A stretch of 64,000 bases of DNA from Affinundibacterium seohonense (GTDB lineage Bacteria > Pseudomonadota > Gammaproteobacteria > Burkholderiales > Burkholderiaceae_D). The notes under the pieces are model-generated. The model was not told where the DNA came from and searched no databases. It was given only the letters and a program-made list of their open reading frames with translations. The position numbers and the translations under genes were made by a program. Below, in pieces: positions 18,865 through 27,749 of the stretch; the stretch's first letter is position 1, and each line of letters starts with the position of its first letter. The stretch lies in assembly GCF_014284305.1 (NCBI RefSeq), contig NZ_JACOFW010000016.1, positions 45,180 to 109,179 of the forward strand, read 5' to 3'.

Positions 18865-19554
18865 ATGTCAGTTGATAAAACCACGATTTTGATCGTAGAA
18901 GATGAACCAGCAATTAGTGAATTGATTAGTTTTACCCTGCGTGCCGCTGGTTGGAATACGATGCCAGTTGGCACAACCGCAGAGGCTTGGGAATTTTTGC
19001 AGCATCGTACACCCCAATTGATTTTGCTCGATTGGATGTTACCTGATCAAAGCGGCTTGAGATTATTGTCGCGTATCCGATCAGATCGTAATTTTAATGA
19101 AATGCCAGTGATCATGTTGACTGCCAAGAGCATGGAGGAAGATAAGATTTCCGGCTTGGATCATGGTGCAGACGACTATGTCACGAAACCATTTTCACCA
19201 CGTGAATTGACCGCACGTATCAAGGCAATGCTACGCAGAAAGAGCCCAGAGCATGCCCAAACTAGTCTAGAGATTGGCAATGTACATCTTGATCCAGTGA
19301 GTTGTACTGTGAAGATTGATGACAAAAAAATTGAGATCGGCCATGCCGAATATAAACTTTTAAAGTTTTTCATGGCACATCCAGAACGCGTTTTTTCTCG
19401 TAGCCAATTACTCGATAAAGTCTGGGGTGATCATGTGGTGATCGAAGAGCGTACCGTGGATGTGCACGTGCTACGATTGCGAAAAGTATTAAAAAATGCC
19501 GAAGGTCTAATTAAGACCATCCGTAGCGTCGGCTACATGCTATCGGAGAAGTAA
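18865..19554 (+). CDS. phoB: PhoB, phosphate regulon response regulator
   Basis: 229 residues. The receiver domain has the acidic pocket (VEDEP), phosphoacceptor aspartate (LLDWMLPDQSG), MLTAK and KPFSPREL. The C-terminal winged helix ends RTVDVHVLRLRKVL...IRSVGYMLSEK, an OmpR/PhoB type. It is expected to bind the Pho boxes described upstream of ppk, pstS and olsB. It continues the pst operon, 81 bp after phoU, and phoR follows. Confidence 0.96.
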   Translation: MSVDKTTILIVEDEPAISELISFTLRAAGWNTMPVGTTAEAWEFLQHRTPQLILLDWMLPDQSGLRLLSRIRSDRNFNEMPVIMLTAKSMEEDKISGLDHGADDYVTKPFSPRELTARIKAMLRRKSPEHAQTSLEIGNVHLDPVSCTVKIDDKKIEIGHAEYKLLKFFMAHPERVFSRSQLLDKVWGDHVVIEERTVDVHVLRLRKVLKNAEGLIKTIRSVGYMLSEK

Positions 19555-19642
19555 GTTCGCCCATGGCTATGGATTTACCACAGCTTGTCATATCATGGGC
19601 TTGGTTCTTCTCATCAAGCTCACTTTTTGAAACACCCCTACA

Positions 19643-20941
19643 ATGCGCCCACACTTAGTTTTTTGGATTTCAGCCGCTGTTCGCATCACGATTATTTTGG
19701 CCGCTGCTGGTGTTGGTGCCTATTTTTTTGGGCAAACCACTGGCTTAATTTTGGCTCTGCTCGGCATGATCACTTTGATCGTGGTGCAGTTGCAGTATCT
19801 ACTCAATTTGTCTGACTGGTTAGATAATCCGAATAGTGCACGACTGCCTGATGGGTGGGGTGCTTGGACCGAAATTTTCTCACGTCTGTATAAATTGCGG
19901 CGTGGCGATGAAAAAAACCAATCTGAATTGGCGGAGTGGCTCGCTCGGTTTCGTCAAGCCATGACCTTGCTGCCTGATGGCTTGGTGATCATGGACGACG
20001 TGATGTTTTTGGAGTGGTGTAATCCAATCGCTGAACGTCACTTAGGCCTGGACCTCGGCCGTGATAAAGGCATGCGTGTGACTAACCTGGTGCGCACACC
20101 CGAATTTATCGATTACATTATTCTCGGTCGATATGAGACGCCATTGACGCTGTCTTTGCGCGATCGCAAGTTGATTGTGCATGTGATTCCATTTGAAAAT
20201 CGCCGCCAGATTTTGGTGACACATGACATCACTGAATCTGAGCGCATTGATATGATGCGTAGAGATTTCATTGCCAATGCATCGCATGAATTGCGTACAC
20301 CATTGACCGTGATTAACGGATTTTTGGAAATCGCATCGATGCAGCCTGATCTAGAGGTATCTATTCGTGCTTCCCACATCAAATTGATGGTAGAGCAGGG
20401 CGAACGTATGCAACGTTTAGTCGAGGATATGTTGACGCTGAGCCGACTTGAATCGACGGATTTTCAAGTTCGCACAGAACGGATTGATATTCCTTTGATG
20501 TTGCGTCATATCAAGCAAGAAGCGCATGCTCTTTCAAATGGTAGGCATCAATTTAGTCTTGAACTAGACGGACCAGATATACAAGGTAGCGCCGATGAAA
20601 TTCGTAGTGCCTTTAGTAATTTGGTGACGAATGCCGTTAGATACACCCCGGAGCATGGTGAAATTAAATTAATTTGGCAAAACAGTGCACAGGGTCCTCG
20701 GTTTATCGTTCAGGATAATGGCATTGGTATTAGCCAAGAGCATATTTCCCGCTTGACTGAGCGATTTTATCGAGTCGATAAAAGTCGCTCACGTGAGACA
20801 CAAGGGACTGGCTTAGGATTGGCGATTGTGAAGCACGTGTTGATTCGTCATGATGCGCAGCTGTTAATCGAATCGACCGTCAATGTTGGTAGTAAATTTT
20901 GTGTTCAATTCCCCAATCGGGCGGTCATTGGCGCCGTTTGA
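19643..20941 (+). CDS. phoR: PhoR, phosphate regulon sensor histidine kinase
   Basis: 432 residues. Two N-terminal membrane helices (about 8-55) with almost no periplasmic loop, as in PhoR, then a linker and PAS-like region (about 100-200). The H-box is NASHELRTPLTVINGFLEI, the N-box NLVTNAVRYT, the G1 box DNGIGI and the G2 box GTGLGLAIVKHVL. It phosphorylates PhoB when Pst/PhoU report low phosphate. It starts 88 bp after phoB and is the last gene of the island. Confidence 0.95.
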   Translation: MRPHLVFWISAAVRITIILAAAGVGAYFFGQTTGLILALLGMITLIVVQLQYLLNLSDWLDNPNSARLPDGWGAWTEIFSRLYKLRRGDEKNQSELAEWLARFRQAMTLLPDGLVIMDDVMFLEWCNPIAERHLGLDLGRDKGMRVTNLVRTPEFIDYIILGRYETPLTLSLRDRKLIVHVIPFENRRQILVTHDITESERIDMMRRDFIANASHELRTPLTVINGFLEIASMQPDLEVSIRASHIKLMVEQGERMQRLVEDMLTLSRLESTDFQVRTERIDIPLMLRHIKQEAHALSNGRHQFSLELDGPDIQGSADEIRSAFSNLVTNAVRYTPEHGEIKLIWQNSAQGPRFIVQDNGIGISQEHISRLTERFYRVDKSRSRETQGTGLGLAIVKHVLIRHDAQLLIESTVNVGSKFCVQFPNRAVIGAV

Positions 20942-21120
20942 AATTAAGCTTGGGGTGCTATGGCAATATGTGCCAAGTGAGGGCGCGATGTAACCTAAAC
21001 GTCGCATCCAAAACAGCCATTTTATCTTCACCAATTTCCGGAATTTTTTACAGGCTTTTGACTCTGATTTTATTGCCCTCAGAGTATAGTCCTTATACAA
21101 TGCGTTTAAGGAGAAAGCCT

Positions 21121-21819
21121 ATGTTTCGTGTGATGTTAGTTGAGGATGATGAACGCCTCGCCAGTTTAATTGTTGAGTATCTCCAGGCCTATGAATTCGC
21201 AGTTGAACTTGTGCCGCGTGGCGATTTAGCGCTCGCCCATTTTCAAAGCAATCCGCCAGATATGGTGGTGCTTGATTTGATGTTGCCAGGACTAGATGGC
21301 ATGATAGTCTGCAGACAAATCCGTGAAATTAGTAAAGTACCGATCCTTATTTTAACTGCGCGTGAAGATTCCTACGACGAGGTATCCGCTCTCGAACAAG
21401 GTGCAGATGATTTTGTCAGTAAACCAGTCCAACCGCGAATTTTGCTGGCACGGCTACGGGCCTTGGTACGCCGCATTCCGAATGCCAATAATGCGACCAA
21501 TTCGCTCGATCATGACTCATTGCAATTTGGCGCTCTGCATATTTCTCGTAGCGATCGCTTAGTACACTGGCGTGAACAAGTCATTGAGCTTTCAAATACC
21601 GAATTTAAGTTGTTAATGGTATTAGTTGAAGCGCCAGGAAAAGTCTTATCGCGCGATGATATTTTAAAGAAAATGCGTGGGATAGAGTTTGATGGACTTG
21701 ATCGCAGTATCGACAATCTTATTTCTCGTCTGCGTCGTCGTTTTGACGATCAAAATTCTGAAAAAATTAAAACTGTCTGGGGCGAAGGGTATTTATTTTC
21801 CCCGTCTGCTTGGGAATAG
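21121..21819 (+). CDS. rstA: RstA-like OmpR-family response regulator
   Basis: 232 residues. The receiver has VEDDE, the phosphoacceptor VVLDLMLPGLDG and KPVQPRILLARL. The winged helix ends GYLFSPSAWE, resembling the RstA C-terminus. The ATG at 21121 follows AAGGAG; the open frame extends upstream, but those codons lie in the phoR spacer. Its likely partner kinase, an RstB-like protein, begins at 25097, separated by three genes on the opposite strand. A small hairpin (ACTCTGA/TCAGAGT, about 21059-21083) precedes the gene and could be regulatory or end phoR transcripts. Confidence 0.85.
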   Translation: MFRVMLVEDDERLASLIVEYLQAYEFAVELVPRGDLALAHFQSNPPDMVVLDLMLPGLDGMIVCRQIREISKVPILILTAREDSYDEVSALEQGADDFVSKPVQPRILLARLRALVRRIPNANNATNSLDHDSLQFGALHISRSDRLVHWREQVIELSNTEFKLLMVLVEAPGKVLSRDDILKKMRGIEFDGLDRSIDNLISRLRRRFDDQNSEKIKTVWGEGYLFSPSAWE

Positions 21820-21824
21820 CTTAA

Positions 21825-21842
21825 GTCGGGAAATGACCCGAC
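21825..21842. terminator. Small hairpin between convergent genes
   Basis: GTCGGG/CCCGAC with a 6-base loop lies between the stops of the response regulator and the DUF2987-like gene. There is no T-run, so this is only a possible terminator. Confidence 0.4.
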
Positions 21843-22598
21843 CTACTCAATTAATGCAATGATCGCTAAAGGGCTGGTACGCGTATGTATCTGCCCTTTT
21901 TCTATTTGGGGGGATGGTTGCGTGTGTGTAGCCATGTTAATTGCTGCGCCGAAAATAACATTGCTGATTTTGAAAATCGCAGCGGTATCGTTCCAGACTG
22001 CACTGTTATCAAGAATAGGTAGAGCGGTGTTTTGAGTCAGATACTTAAATTCCACTAGTGCGGTATTGTCTTTTTTTGCAAATACAAATCGGACTCCAAC
22101 GCAGCGTTTTCCCCGATTCGCACCGATATCCACATAAGACTGATAGGCCAAAGTTTGTTCGCAAGCGGCACGTAGATCGGCAATTTCGTAAATGCCATCA
22201 GTGCGCAGGTTAATGCTGGTTCTGAAATGAAAAGCGGCTTGTCCATTTTTTTGATTCACAACCAATTCTGCGTTATCGTCATAAGCGACTTTTAAGAGCG
22301 GTAAGGTTGTGCGCCCGAGTGGATCAAGTGGTAAATCAAGATGGGTGGTTTTGCCAACAATATGCATGCGCAAACTGTCAAAGGATGTATTTTTATCCTT
22401 AGGTAGGACTTGCAGTTGTAGTTGAATCAGATTCTTTGGTTTGCCATATTTTTCGAACCACAGCATGGTTTTGTACGCATCCCGGTAACTCATCCATTCT
22501 GCATCGCGCGCACGCATACCATCATCGGCCGACTGCGCTACCGCAGTGCATGCGGTAGTCAGTAGAGAGATAGCAAAGAATGCGTTACGGAGATTCAC
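21843..22598 (-). CDS. Secreted protein, possibly DUF2987 family
   Basis: 251 residues with a signal peptide (LRNAFFAISLLTTACTAVAQS, cleavage after AVA). The mature part begins with MSYRDAYKTMLWFEKYGKP and has alternating strand pattern, including LPLDPLGRTTLPLLK and ADLRAACEQTLAYQ. This resembles DUF2987-type periplasmic proteins, but the assignment is from memory and uncertain. An internal Cys pair (AACEQ, KRCVG) may form a disulphide. It follows the MipA-like gene by 78 bp in a minus-strand group inside the RstA/RstB locus. Confidence 0.7.
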   Translation of the reverse strand: MNLRNAFFAISLLTTACTAVAQSADDGMRARDAEWMSYRDAYKTMLWFEKYGKPKNLIQLQLQVLPKDKNTSFDSLRMHIVGKTTHLDLPLDPLGRTTLPLLKVAYDDNAELVVNQKNGQAAFHFRTSINLRTDGIYEIADLRAACEQTLAYQSYVDIGANRGKRCVGVRFVFAKKDNTALVEFKYLTQNTALPILDNSAVWNDTAAIFKISNVIFGAAINMATHTQPSPQIEKGQIHTRTSPLAIIALIE

Positions 22599-22676
22599 GA
22601 TTTTTATGTAGTAAAAAATTTAAATTAAATACGTAAGTGATCAGGTCAAGTAATAAAGTGAGGCAATCAGTGTTAG

Positions 22677-23540
22677 TCAGAATCGATAAGCAATGGCACT
22701 CGATACTGTGAAATTTGTCTTCCGCTCCACTAATGGGCTTCTGCCAGCGCTATTTATAAGTTGACTTAGATTCATTTTCGAAGTGATTAACCACGAGGAA
22801 TTTAGGTTCCAATTCCAGTAAATATCTGCGTGGATATCTTTCACTCCGGCTTTGGTTGTAAATTGTTCGTTCACACTTCGACCGGCTTCAATGTCACTGA
22901 CACCAAAATAAGTTTGGGCATAAGCCTGATTGACCAAGGTTAATCCAACGCCAAAAGTCAATTGGTGGTGTGGGAACATATCTTTTACGTGATAGCGCAG
23001 ATCGCTGCTCAAACGAAGTCCTTGTCGATTATTCCCTGCACCAAACAGTAAAGTATTGGTCTGCCTTAAATTCTCCGCGAGCTGATAGTTGTAAAATCCA
23101 CCGTAAAGTATGCGGGTACGAATGTCCTCTAAGCCGAGTAATTTATTGCTGGCTTTAGAGTGGCTTCTGTCACTTAAACCAGGGCCGACCACACTCGATT
23201 GCAGGTTGGCAGGCGTTTGAATACTGTTCGATAAGCCAGATGAGGTGCGATTTGGCTCTAAGCTGATAAGCGGTCCAAACTCATGATTAAATTGGTTTGA
23301 TAAGTGCCAACCAGCACTCATGCCAGCAAGAAAAACGCCATTACTCCATTGCATTTGCATGACAGGGATGACGTTTGCTTTTTTATGTTCTGCGCCTTCG
23401 TAGACAGGACGTGACATTACACCTATGCCCAAATACATATCATGACTGCCATCGGGCATCAGATTCTGTGCGGGACTTTGCGCGTGTGCAGTCACACTAA
23501 GTGTGAGCGCCGCGATCAAAAAGGTATAAATTTTATTCAT
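22677..23540 (-). CDS. MipA/OmpV-family outer membrane protein
   Basis: 287 residues with a signal peptide ending AHAQS. GIGVMSRPVYEGAEHKK, the loop pattern of amphipathic strands and the terminal aromatic (AIAYRF) indicate an outer-membrane barrel of the MipA/OmpV family. Members act as scaffolds for murein hydrolases or respond to envelope stress. Several are controlled by a neighbouring two-component system, consistent with its position between an RstA-like regulator and an RstB-like kinase. Confidence 0.85.
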   Translation of the reverse strand: MNKIYTFLIAALTLSVTAHAQSPAQNLMPDGSHDMYLGIGVMSRPVYEGAEHKKANVIPVMQMQWSNGVFLAGMSAGWHLSNQFNHEFGPLISLEPNRTSSGLSNSIQTPANLQSSVVGPGLSDRSHSKASNKLLGLEDIRTRILYGGFYNYQLAENLRQTNTLLFGAGNNRQGLRLSSDLRYHVKDMFPHHQLTFGVGLTLVNQAYAQTYFGVSDIEAGRSVNEQFTTKAGVKDIHADIYWNWNLNSSWLITSKMNLSQLINSAGRSPLVERKTNFTVSSAIAYRF

Positions 23541-23654
23541 TGTTCATTCTCAACATTGCAATCAGTGATGAAGCTTTTCGCCATTCTACAATTGAGAAAT
23601 ACTTTCAGGTTTGAATCATGCGTAAATCACGCAAACGTTGCGAAGCTCGCCTTA

Positions 23655-24848
23655 TCATTGTACAGGTGTTGGCACGCGATTGAATTCGACAGCCTCATTT
23701 CTGGTATCGATTTCCGTAATATAAAAAGGTGTTGTGATGCTAGCGATACACATACTATTTGCTGACGGTTCTAGGTTGTAGTAGCTCACCGCGACCTTAT
23801 CGGTTTGCTGCCAGATCCTGACATCCTGTATGCCAGAACAACCGGACGATTGTGTTCCAAGAAAAAGGCCTATTACCATTTTCTTTGAAAAATCAATCTG
23901 TGCTGGCGCAACACCATCGACCTGATGTTCTTGCCACAGCTTATTCCAACTCGCCTGATCTTTGATCACTACGGTGCGTGCGTCTTGAATTCTGGAATAG
24001 CTACCATTGGCGATGGTTCTGCTATTGATTAGCTGCTTGCTTACATTGTTCATAACCAAGGGTAGGTCTGATTTTTGCAATTCGATCATATGCATGGGTG
24101 TGCTATTGAGTGTCGTTTCGAGATCGCAGCGGGTAATTGCTATGCGTTCTTCTTCAAAGAAATTGGCAGTCAATGTCTGCCCGTCTGAACTGAGTTTTAA
24201 AAAACGTGTAAGGCTGCAATCGTTGGCTGTTTTGTAAAACTTGGCCAAAACCATCTTGGAGGTGAAATCCGGTGTCATTAAGGATGCTGATGGTTTGATA
24301 TTGGCTGTACTCCAAAAACTGTTCCAGGCAGCGTTGTCTTTAATGAGTACATAGTCGGGTGGAACGCCTCGATGAAAACTAGCCGATAAGACTTTGAACG
24401 CGACGGTTTGGCTGTTTGGCGTGGGAATGGTGATCATTTGTACTTGATGGGTGCTACCTAGACCTAGATCGGCTTTGTCGAGGTTTTGGATGATCGTTTT
24501 AAATAAACTCTCGACGGCAGTGTCTGTGCAAGTGGTGCGCTGACCAGCAATGCTATCTGCGTGAGAGCAAAGTAAGTTTTGCGGTGAGCTGCCGTATAAA
24601 TTTTGTGCGTATGACGCATCCGCACAGCTGCCAGATTTATCCCACATGACATATTTTTGATCAATTAGGAACAGGCGATTTTTTAAGTTAGCACAGGTCG
24701 CATCTTTGACCAAATTCAAAAATTCATTGGTGGCGATAGGCGCGGGTGTTTTTCGAGGCTCTTGCGGAGTGACACTCCCGCTACCACCGCAGGCGCAGAG
24801 GCAGATAATGAGGGTGAGGGCGTAGAAGCGAGAAAATAAAGCAGACAT
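23655..24848 (-). CDS. Lipoprotein with two tandem PrcB-like domains
   Basis: 397 residues. The ATG at 24848 follows GAAGG; the frame extends 25 codons upstream without support. LIICLCACGGSG is a lipobox, so the protein is lipidated. After a Cys-rich region come two similar segments of about 110 residues. Each starts with an IKD-x-A-x-W-x-x-x-W pattern (IKDNAAWNSFW, IKDQASWNKLW), continues with DF-x-x-KMV, and closes on TPMHMIEL or TPFYITEI. This is the layout of the PrcB C-terminal domain (protease complex-stabilising type). The role is unknown; a periplasmic binding or inhibitor function is inference. Confidence 0.7.
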   Translation of the reverse strand: MSALFSRFYALTLIICLCACGGSGSVTPQEPRKTPAPIATNEFLNLVKDATCANLKNRLFLIDQKYVMWDKSGSCADASYAQNLYGSSPQNLLCSHADSIAGQRTTCTDTAVESLFKTIIQNLDKADLGLGSTHQVQMITIPTPNSQTVAFKVLSASFHRGVPPDYVLIKDNAAWNSFWSTANIKPSASLMTPDFTSKMVLAKFYKTANDCSLTRFLKLSSDGQTLTANFFEEERIAITRCDLETTLNSTPMHMIELQKSDLPLVMNNVSKQLINSRTIANGSYSRIQDARTVVIKDQASWNKLWQEHQVDGVAPAQIDFSKKMVIGLFLGTQSSGCSGIQDVRIWQQTDKVAVSYYNLEPSANSMCIASITTPFYITEIDTRNEAVEFNRVPTPVQ

Positions 24849-25046
24849 GTGGCTACCTTCTATGCTGAGAATAAATTCGATATAGGCATTGTATGTTGAT
24901 TTTGTTTCTCGCTTCACCCTCAAAATGCTGGCAATTTGTCCTCAATTTGTAAAAAGCTTGGAATTTCAATAAAGCGAATGAAATTCTGTGAAAACAGTCG
25001 GTATCTTGCAAATATTCTTATAGAATAGTTCGCAAGGAGAATCTAT

Positions 25047-25100
25047 ATGAAGTTGTTTGGGTATGGAGCTATGAATCGTTCGTGCTGGGGTGCGCTGTGA
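25047..25100 (+). CDS. Putative 17-residue leader peptide overlapping the RstB-like start
   Basis: AAGGAGA precedes an ATG at 25047 by 6-7 bases, the best Shine-Dalgarno in the region. The frame gives MKLFGYGAMNRSCWGAL and stops at 25098-25100, inside the GTG start codon of the kinase (GTGA overlap). It may couple translation of the kinase or be an attenuator. It could also be the decayed end of a lost gene. Confidence 0.4.
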   Translation: MKLFGYGAMNRSCWGAL

Positions 25101-26422
25101 ATCGTTTGTTTCTGCGCTTTCTGGCGCCAGTATTACTGTCGATCGCGTTCGCTACGGTATTGGTGTATGCGGTGATTAGCTGGATTTTCGGAAATCCGAT
25201 TGAAAAAAATGCAGAGCGTCAGGTCGCGCCACAAATTTTTTTGATTGAACAATACATCGATAAAGCCGCTACAGATGAATGGCTTTCTCGTCTGAACAAA
25301 GTGCGTGAAGTCTCGCAAGTGCAATTTGAGTTGATTCCATTACCCAAAGCCCTAGAGCAAATGAATCAGGCGCAGGCAGTGAAATTACAAAGTGGACGTG
25401 TGGTTCTCGATGCCGCGAATCGAACCTTGTATCGACGCGTCGATCTCGATGGAGAAAAGTATATCGGCAGCGATATGGATGTGCTGTATCTGCAAAATTT
25501 ACCGATTGATTATTGGTTCAATATTCAACTTGAAATCGTACGTTACATTATCATTGCTTTCGTTTTGTTAATCCCAATTGGCTTTTGGTCGCGAGCTCAT
25601 TGGCGTGATATTCAATCCTTGTCCGAGGTGACAGCGGCAATCGGCGAAGGCAATCTGTCGGTACGCGCAAATACCTCAAGTAGTGCCAGCATTTATCCGT
25701 TGGCGCAGCAAATTAATCAGATGGCAGGGCGAATAGACCAGTTACTGAGTTCGCAGAAAAATCTCTTACACTCGGTGTCTCATGAGTTACGCACACCGAT
25801 AGCGCGGCTAGAGTTTGCTTTGGAAATCTTGCAGGAAAGTGCGGATCACGGGCTTGCAGGTGATAAACAAAAAATGCGCGTGGAGGCCATGAAAGCAGAT
25901 TTAAAAGAGTTGGACACCTTGGTTTCTGAGCTCTTAAACATGGCGAAATTAGATGCACAAGGCCAATTGCTGGTGGAACCAATCGAGGTGCTGGATTTGA
26001 TGCAAGCGTGCCTGCAGCACTTGCCACCCATCCCTGCGCAAATTGAGTTGCGTCAGATCCTAGAGGTCAGACATCGGCATATCAATGGAGATCAGCGCCT
26101 GCTTGAACGTGCGATACAAAATTTGTTAAAAAACGCTCTGAAATATGCGGAACGTCAAATCATCTTTCGTGTGACGCAACAAGTTAATACTTATGTTGTG
26201 CAAATCGATGACGATGGCAGTGGCATACCTGAGTCGGATCGCGATAAGATTTTTGAACCCTTTTATCGCCTAGATCGTAGTCGTGATCGACATACCGGCG
26301 GCTTTGGTTTGGGACTCGCAATTGTTAAACAAATCGTGTTGTTACATGGCGGCAGCGTCCGTATTTCACAAGCTGACATCGGTGGTGCAAGGTTCGAAAT
26401 CGTTTTGCCTTATAAAATCTAA
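25097..26422 (+). CDS. rstB: RstB-like sensor histidine kinase
   Basis: About 441 residues from GTG at 25097 (an in-frame GTG at 25082 is an alternative). N-terminal membrane helix, a periplasmic domain of about 110 residues with the EWLSRLNKV segment typical of RstB, a second helix (about 150-170), HAMP, then H-box SVSHELRTPIARLEF, N-box IQNLLKNALKY, G1 DDDGSGIP and G2 GGFGLGLAIVKQI. It is expected to phosphorylate the RstA-like regulator at 21121. Translation appears coupled to a 17-codon leader frame. Confidence 0.85.
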   Translation: MNRLFLRFLAPVLLSIAFATVLVYAVISWIFGNPIEKNAERQVAPQIFLIEQYIDKAATDEWLSRLNKVREVSQVQFELIPLPKALEQMNQAQAVKLQSGRVVLDAANRTLYRRVDLDGEKYIGSDMDVLYLQNLPIDYWFNIQLEIVRYIIIAFVLLIPIGFWSRAHWRDIQSLSEVTAAIGEGNLSVRANTSSSASIYPLAQQINQMAGRIDQLLSSQKNLLHSVSHELRTPIARLEFALEILQESADHGLAGDKQKMRVEAMKADLKELDTLVSELLNMAKLDAQGQLLVEPIEVLDLMQACLQHLPPIPAQIELRQILEVRHRHINGDQRLLERAIQNLLKNALKYAERQIIFRVTQQVNTYVVQIDDDGSGIPESDRDKIFEPFYRLDRSRDRHTGGFGLGLAIVKQIVLLHGGSVRISQADIGGARFEIVLPYKI

Positions 26423-26483
26423 GTAAGACATTTAGCTCAAAAAACGATCGTATTTTTAATGCACTTTTCAGGAGGTTTATTTT

Positions 26484-27392
26484 TTGCAGCATGCCATCAA
26501 CCAACAGCATTCAAATCGACGTGAGCATGTAATCGGCCTCAGCCTAGCCATCGTGGGGGCAATTTTATTTTCCGCAAAAGCGATCGTGGCAAAGCTGCTT
26601 TACGCGCATCAACTTGACGCTGTCACGGTGATTGCATTTCGTATGCTATTTGCGCTACCAATTTTTGCGCTCGTCGCTTTTTGGCAGAGTTGTAAACATC
26701 CGCCGCTTTCTGGTACTGATCGTTGGCGACTGATTGGATTGGGGCTAGTCGGCTATTACCTGTCTAGTTTTTTAGATTTCCTTGGCTTGCAGTTTATTTC
26801 GGCTGGCTTAGAGCGGCTCATTTTGTTTTTGACACCTTCTTTCGTATTATTTATCCATGTAATTTGGTTCAAGCGCCAAATCCGGCCGATTGAATACATC
26901 TCTCTCGTGATTGCCTACTTGGGAATTGTATTGGTGTTCATGCATGATTTAAGTTTTAATGGTCAGCAAGTTGTTTTTGGTGCGGCTTTAGTGCTGGGCT
27001 CAGCAATCGCCTATGCAACTTATTTAGTACAGTCTGGCGAAATGGTCGCGCGCATTGGGTCGTTGCGCTTGGTGTCATATGCGATGTGCATATCTAGCCT
27101 TGCTTGTCTTGCACAGTTTTTTATCCTGCGACCTGCTAGTACCTTAATGCAAAGTTGGCCGGTGCTTTCCCTGTCAGTTTTTAATGCGATAGCATGCACA
27201 GTGTTTCCTGTTTTTTTGACCATGTTTGCGATACAAAAAATCGGTGCACCAAAGGCATCGCAAGCCGGCATGATAGGACCAGTCTCAACCTTGGTTTTAG
27301 GTAGTATTTTCTTAAACGAAGCGATCACGACTTGGCAGTTTGCCGGCGCCAGTTTGGTGATATTTGGGATGTACTTGCTGAGTCGAAAATAG
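26484..27392 (+). CDS. EamA-family (DMT superfamily) transporter
   Basis: 302 residues in two EamA halves, about ten hydrophobic helices. The first half has GAILFSAKAIVAKLLY and RMLFALPIFA, the second GSAIAYATYLVQSGEMV and a closing FLNEAITTWQFAGASLVIFGMYL. Members export amino acids or metabolites; the substrate cannot be deduced. The start is a TTG at 26484, chosen because a strong GGAGG sits 8 bases before it. It follows the RstB-like kinase by 61 bp and could share its transcript. Confidence 0.85.
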   Translation: MQHAINQQHSNRREHVIGLSLAIVGAILFSAKAIVAKLLYAHQLDAVTVIAFRMLFALPIFALVAFWQSCKHPPLSGTDRWRLIGLGLVGYYLSSFLDFLGLQFISAGLERLILFLTPSFVLFIHVIWFKRQIRPIEYISLVIAYLGIVLVFMHDLSFNGQQVVFGAALVLGSAIAYATYLVQSGEMVARIGSLRLVSYAMCISSLACLAQFFILRPASTLMQSWPVLSLSVFNAIACTVFPVFLTMFAIQKIGAPKASQAGMIGPVSTLVLGSIFLNEAITTWQFAGASLVIFGMYLLSRK

Positions 27393-27562
27393 ATTTATTT
27401 ATCTCTATGCAAGGCGTTTGTAAATATATACATTCGGAATGTCATGTTTGATGAATGACTAAGTCGATTTTCTTGCTTTTCTCTAGTCGATTTAACACAA
27501 AACAACATATACTCAAGAAATCATTTCAGCACTTCACTGATACATGCACTAATAGGAACGCT

Positions 27563-27712
27563 ATGACAGAACAAAATCAATCCGAGCAGCAGAATCAAGG
27601 CGTAAGTGACGATGGAAGTCCGAAGTTTGGCCGACTTTTGCTCGTTCTCTTATTTGCCGTTGCTTTGATTGTTGCGATTACTTTCGCGACAGAGGCTTAC
27701 TACACGATATAG
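27563..27712 (+). CDS. Small single-pass membrane protein (49 aa)
   Basis: ATG at 27563 with AGGAAC upstream. A polar Gln/Asn/Ser-rich N-terminus of about 22 residues leads into one hydrophobic helix (FGRLLLVLLFAVALIVAITF). No family recognised. The frame stays open further upstream (ATG at 27455), but those codons look like promoter region. It lies 37 bp before the DUF1631 gene, and the two are probably co-transcribed. Confidence 0.55.
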   Translation: MTEQNQSEQQNQGVSDDGSPKFGRLLLVLLFAVALIVAITFATEAYYTI

Positions 27713-27749
27713 TGCATTACCAATAATGCTTAACACTTTGAGTTGAACC

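Noticed and set aside
14039..21819. Novel defence or secretion system within the pst-pho region
   Set aside because: Every gene is explained by the standard phosphate regulon or a two-component regulator.
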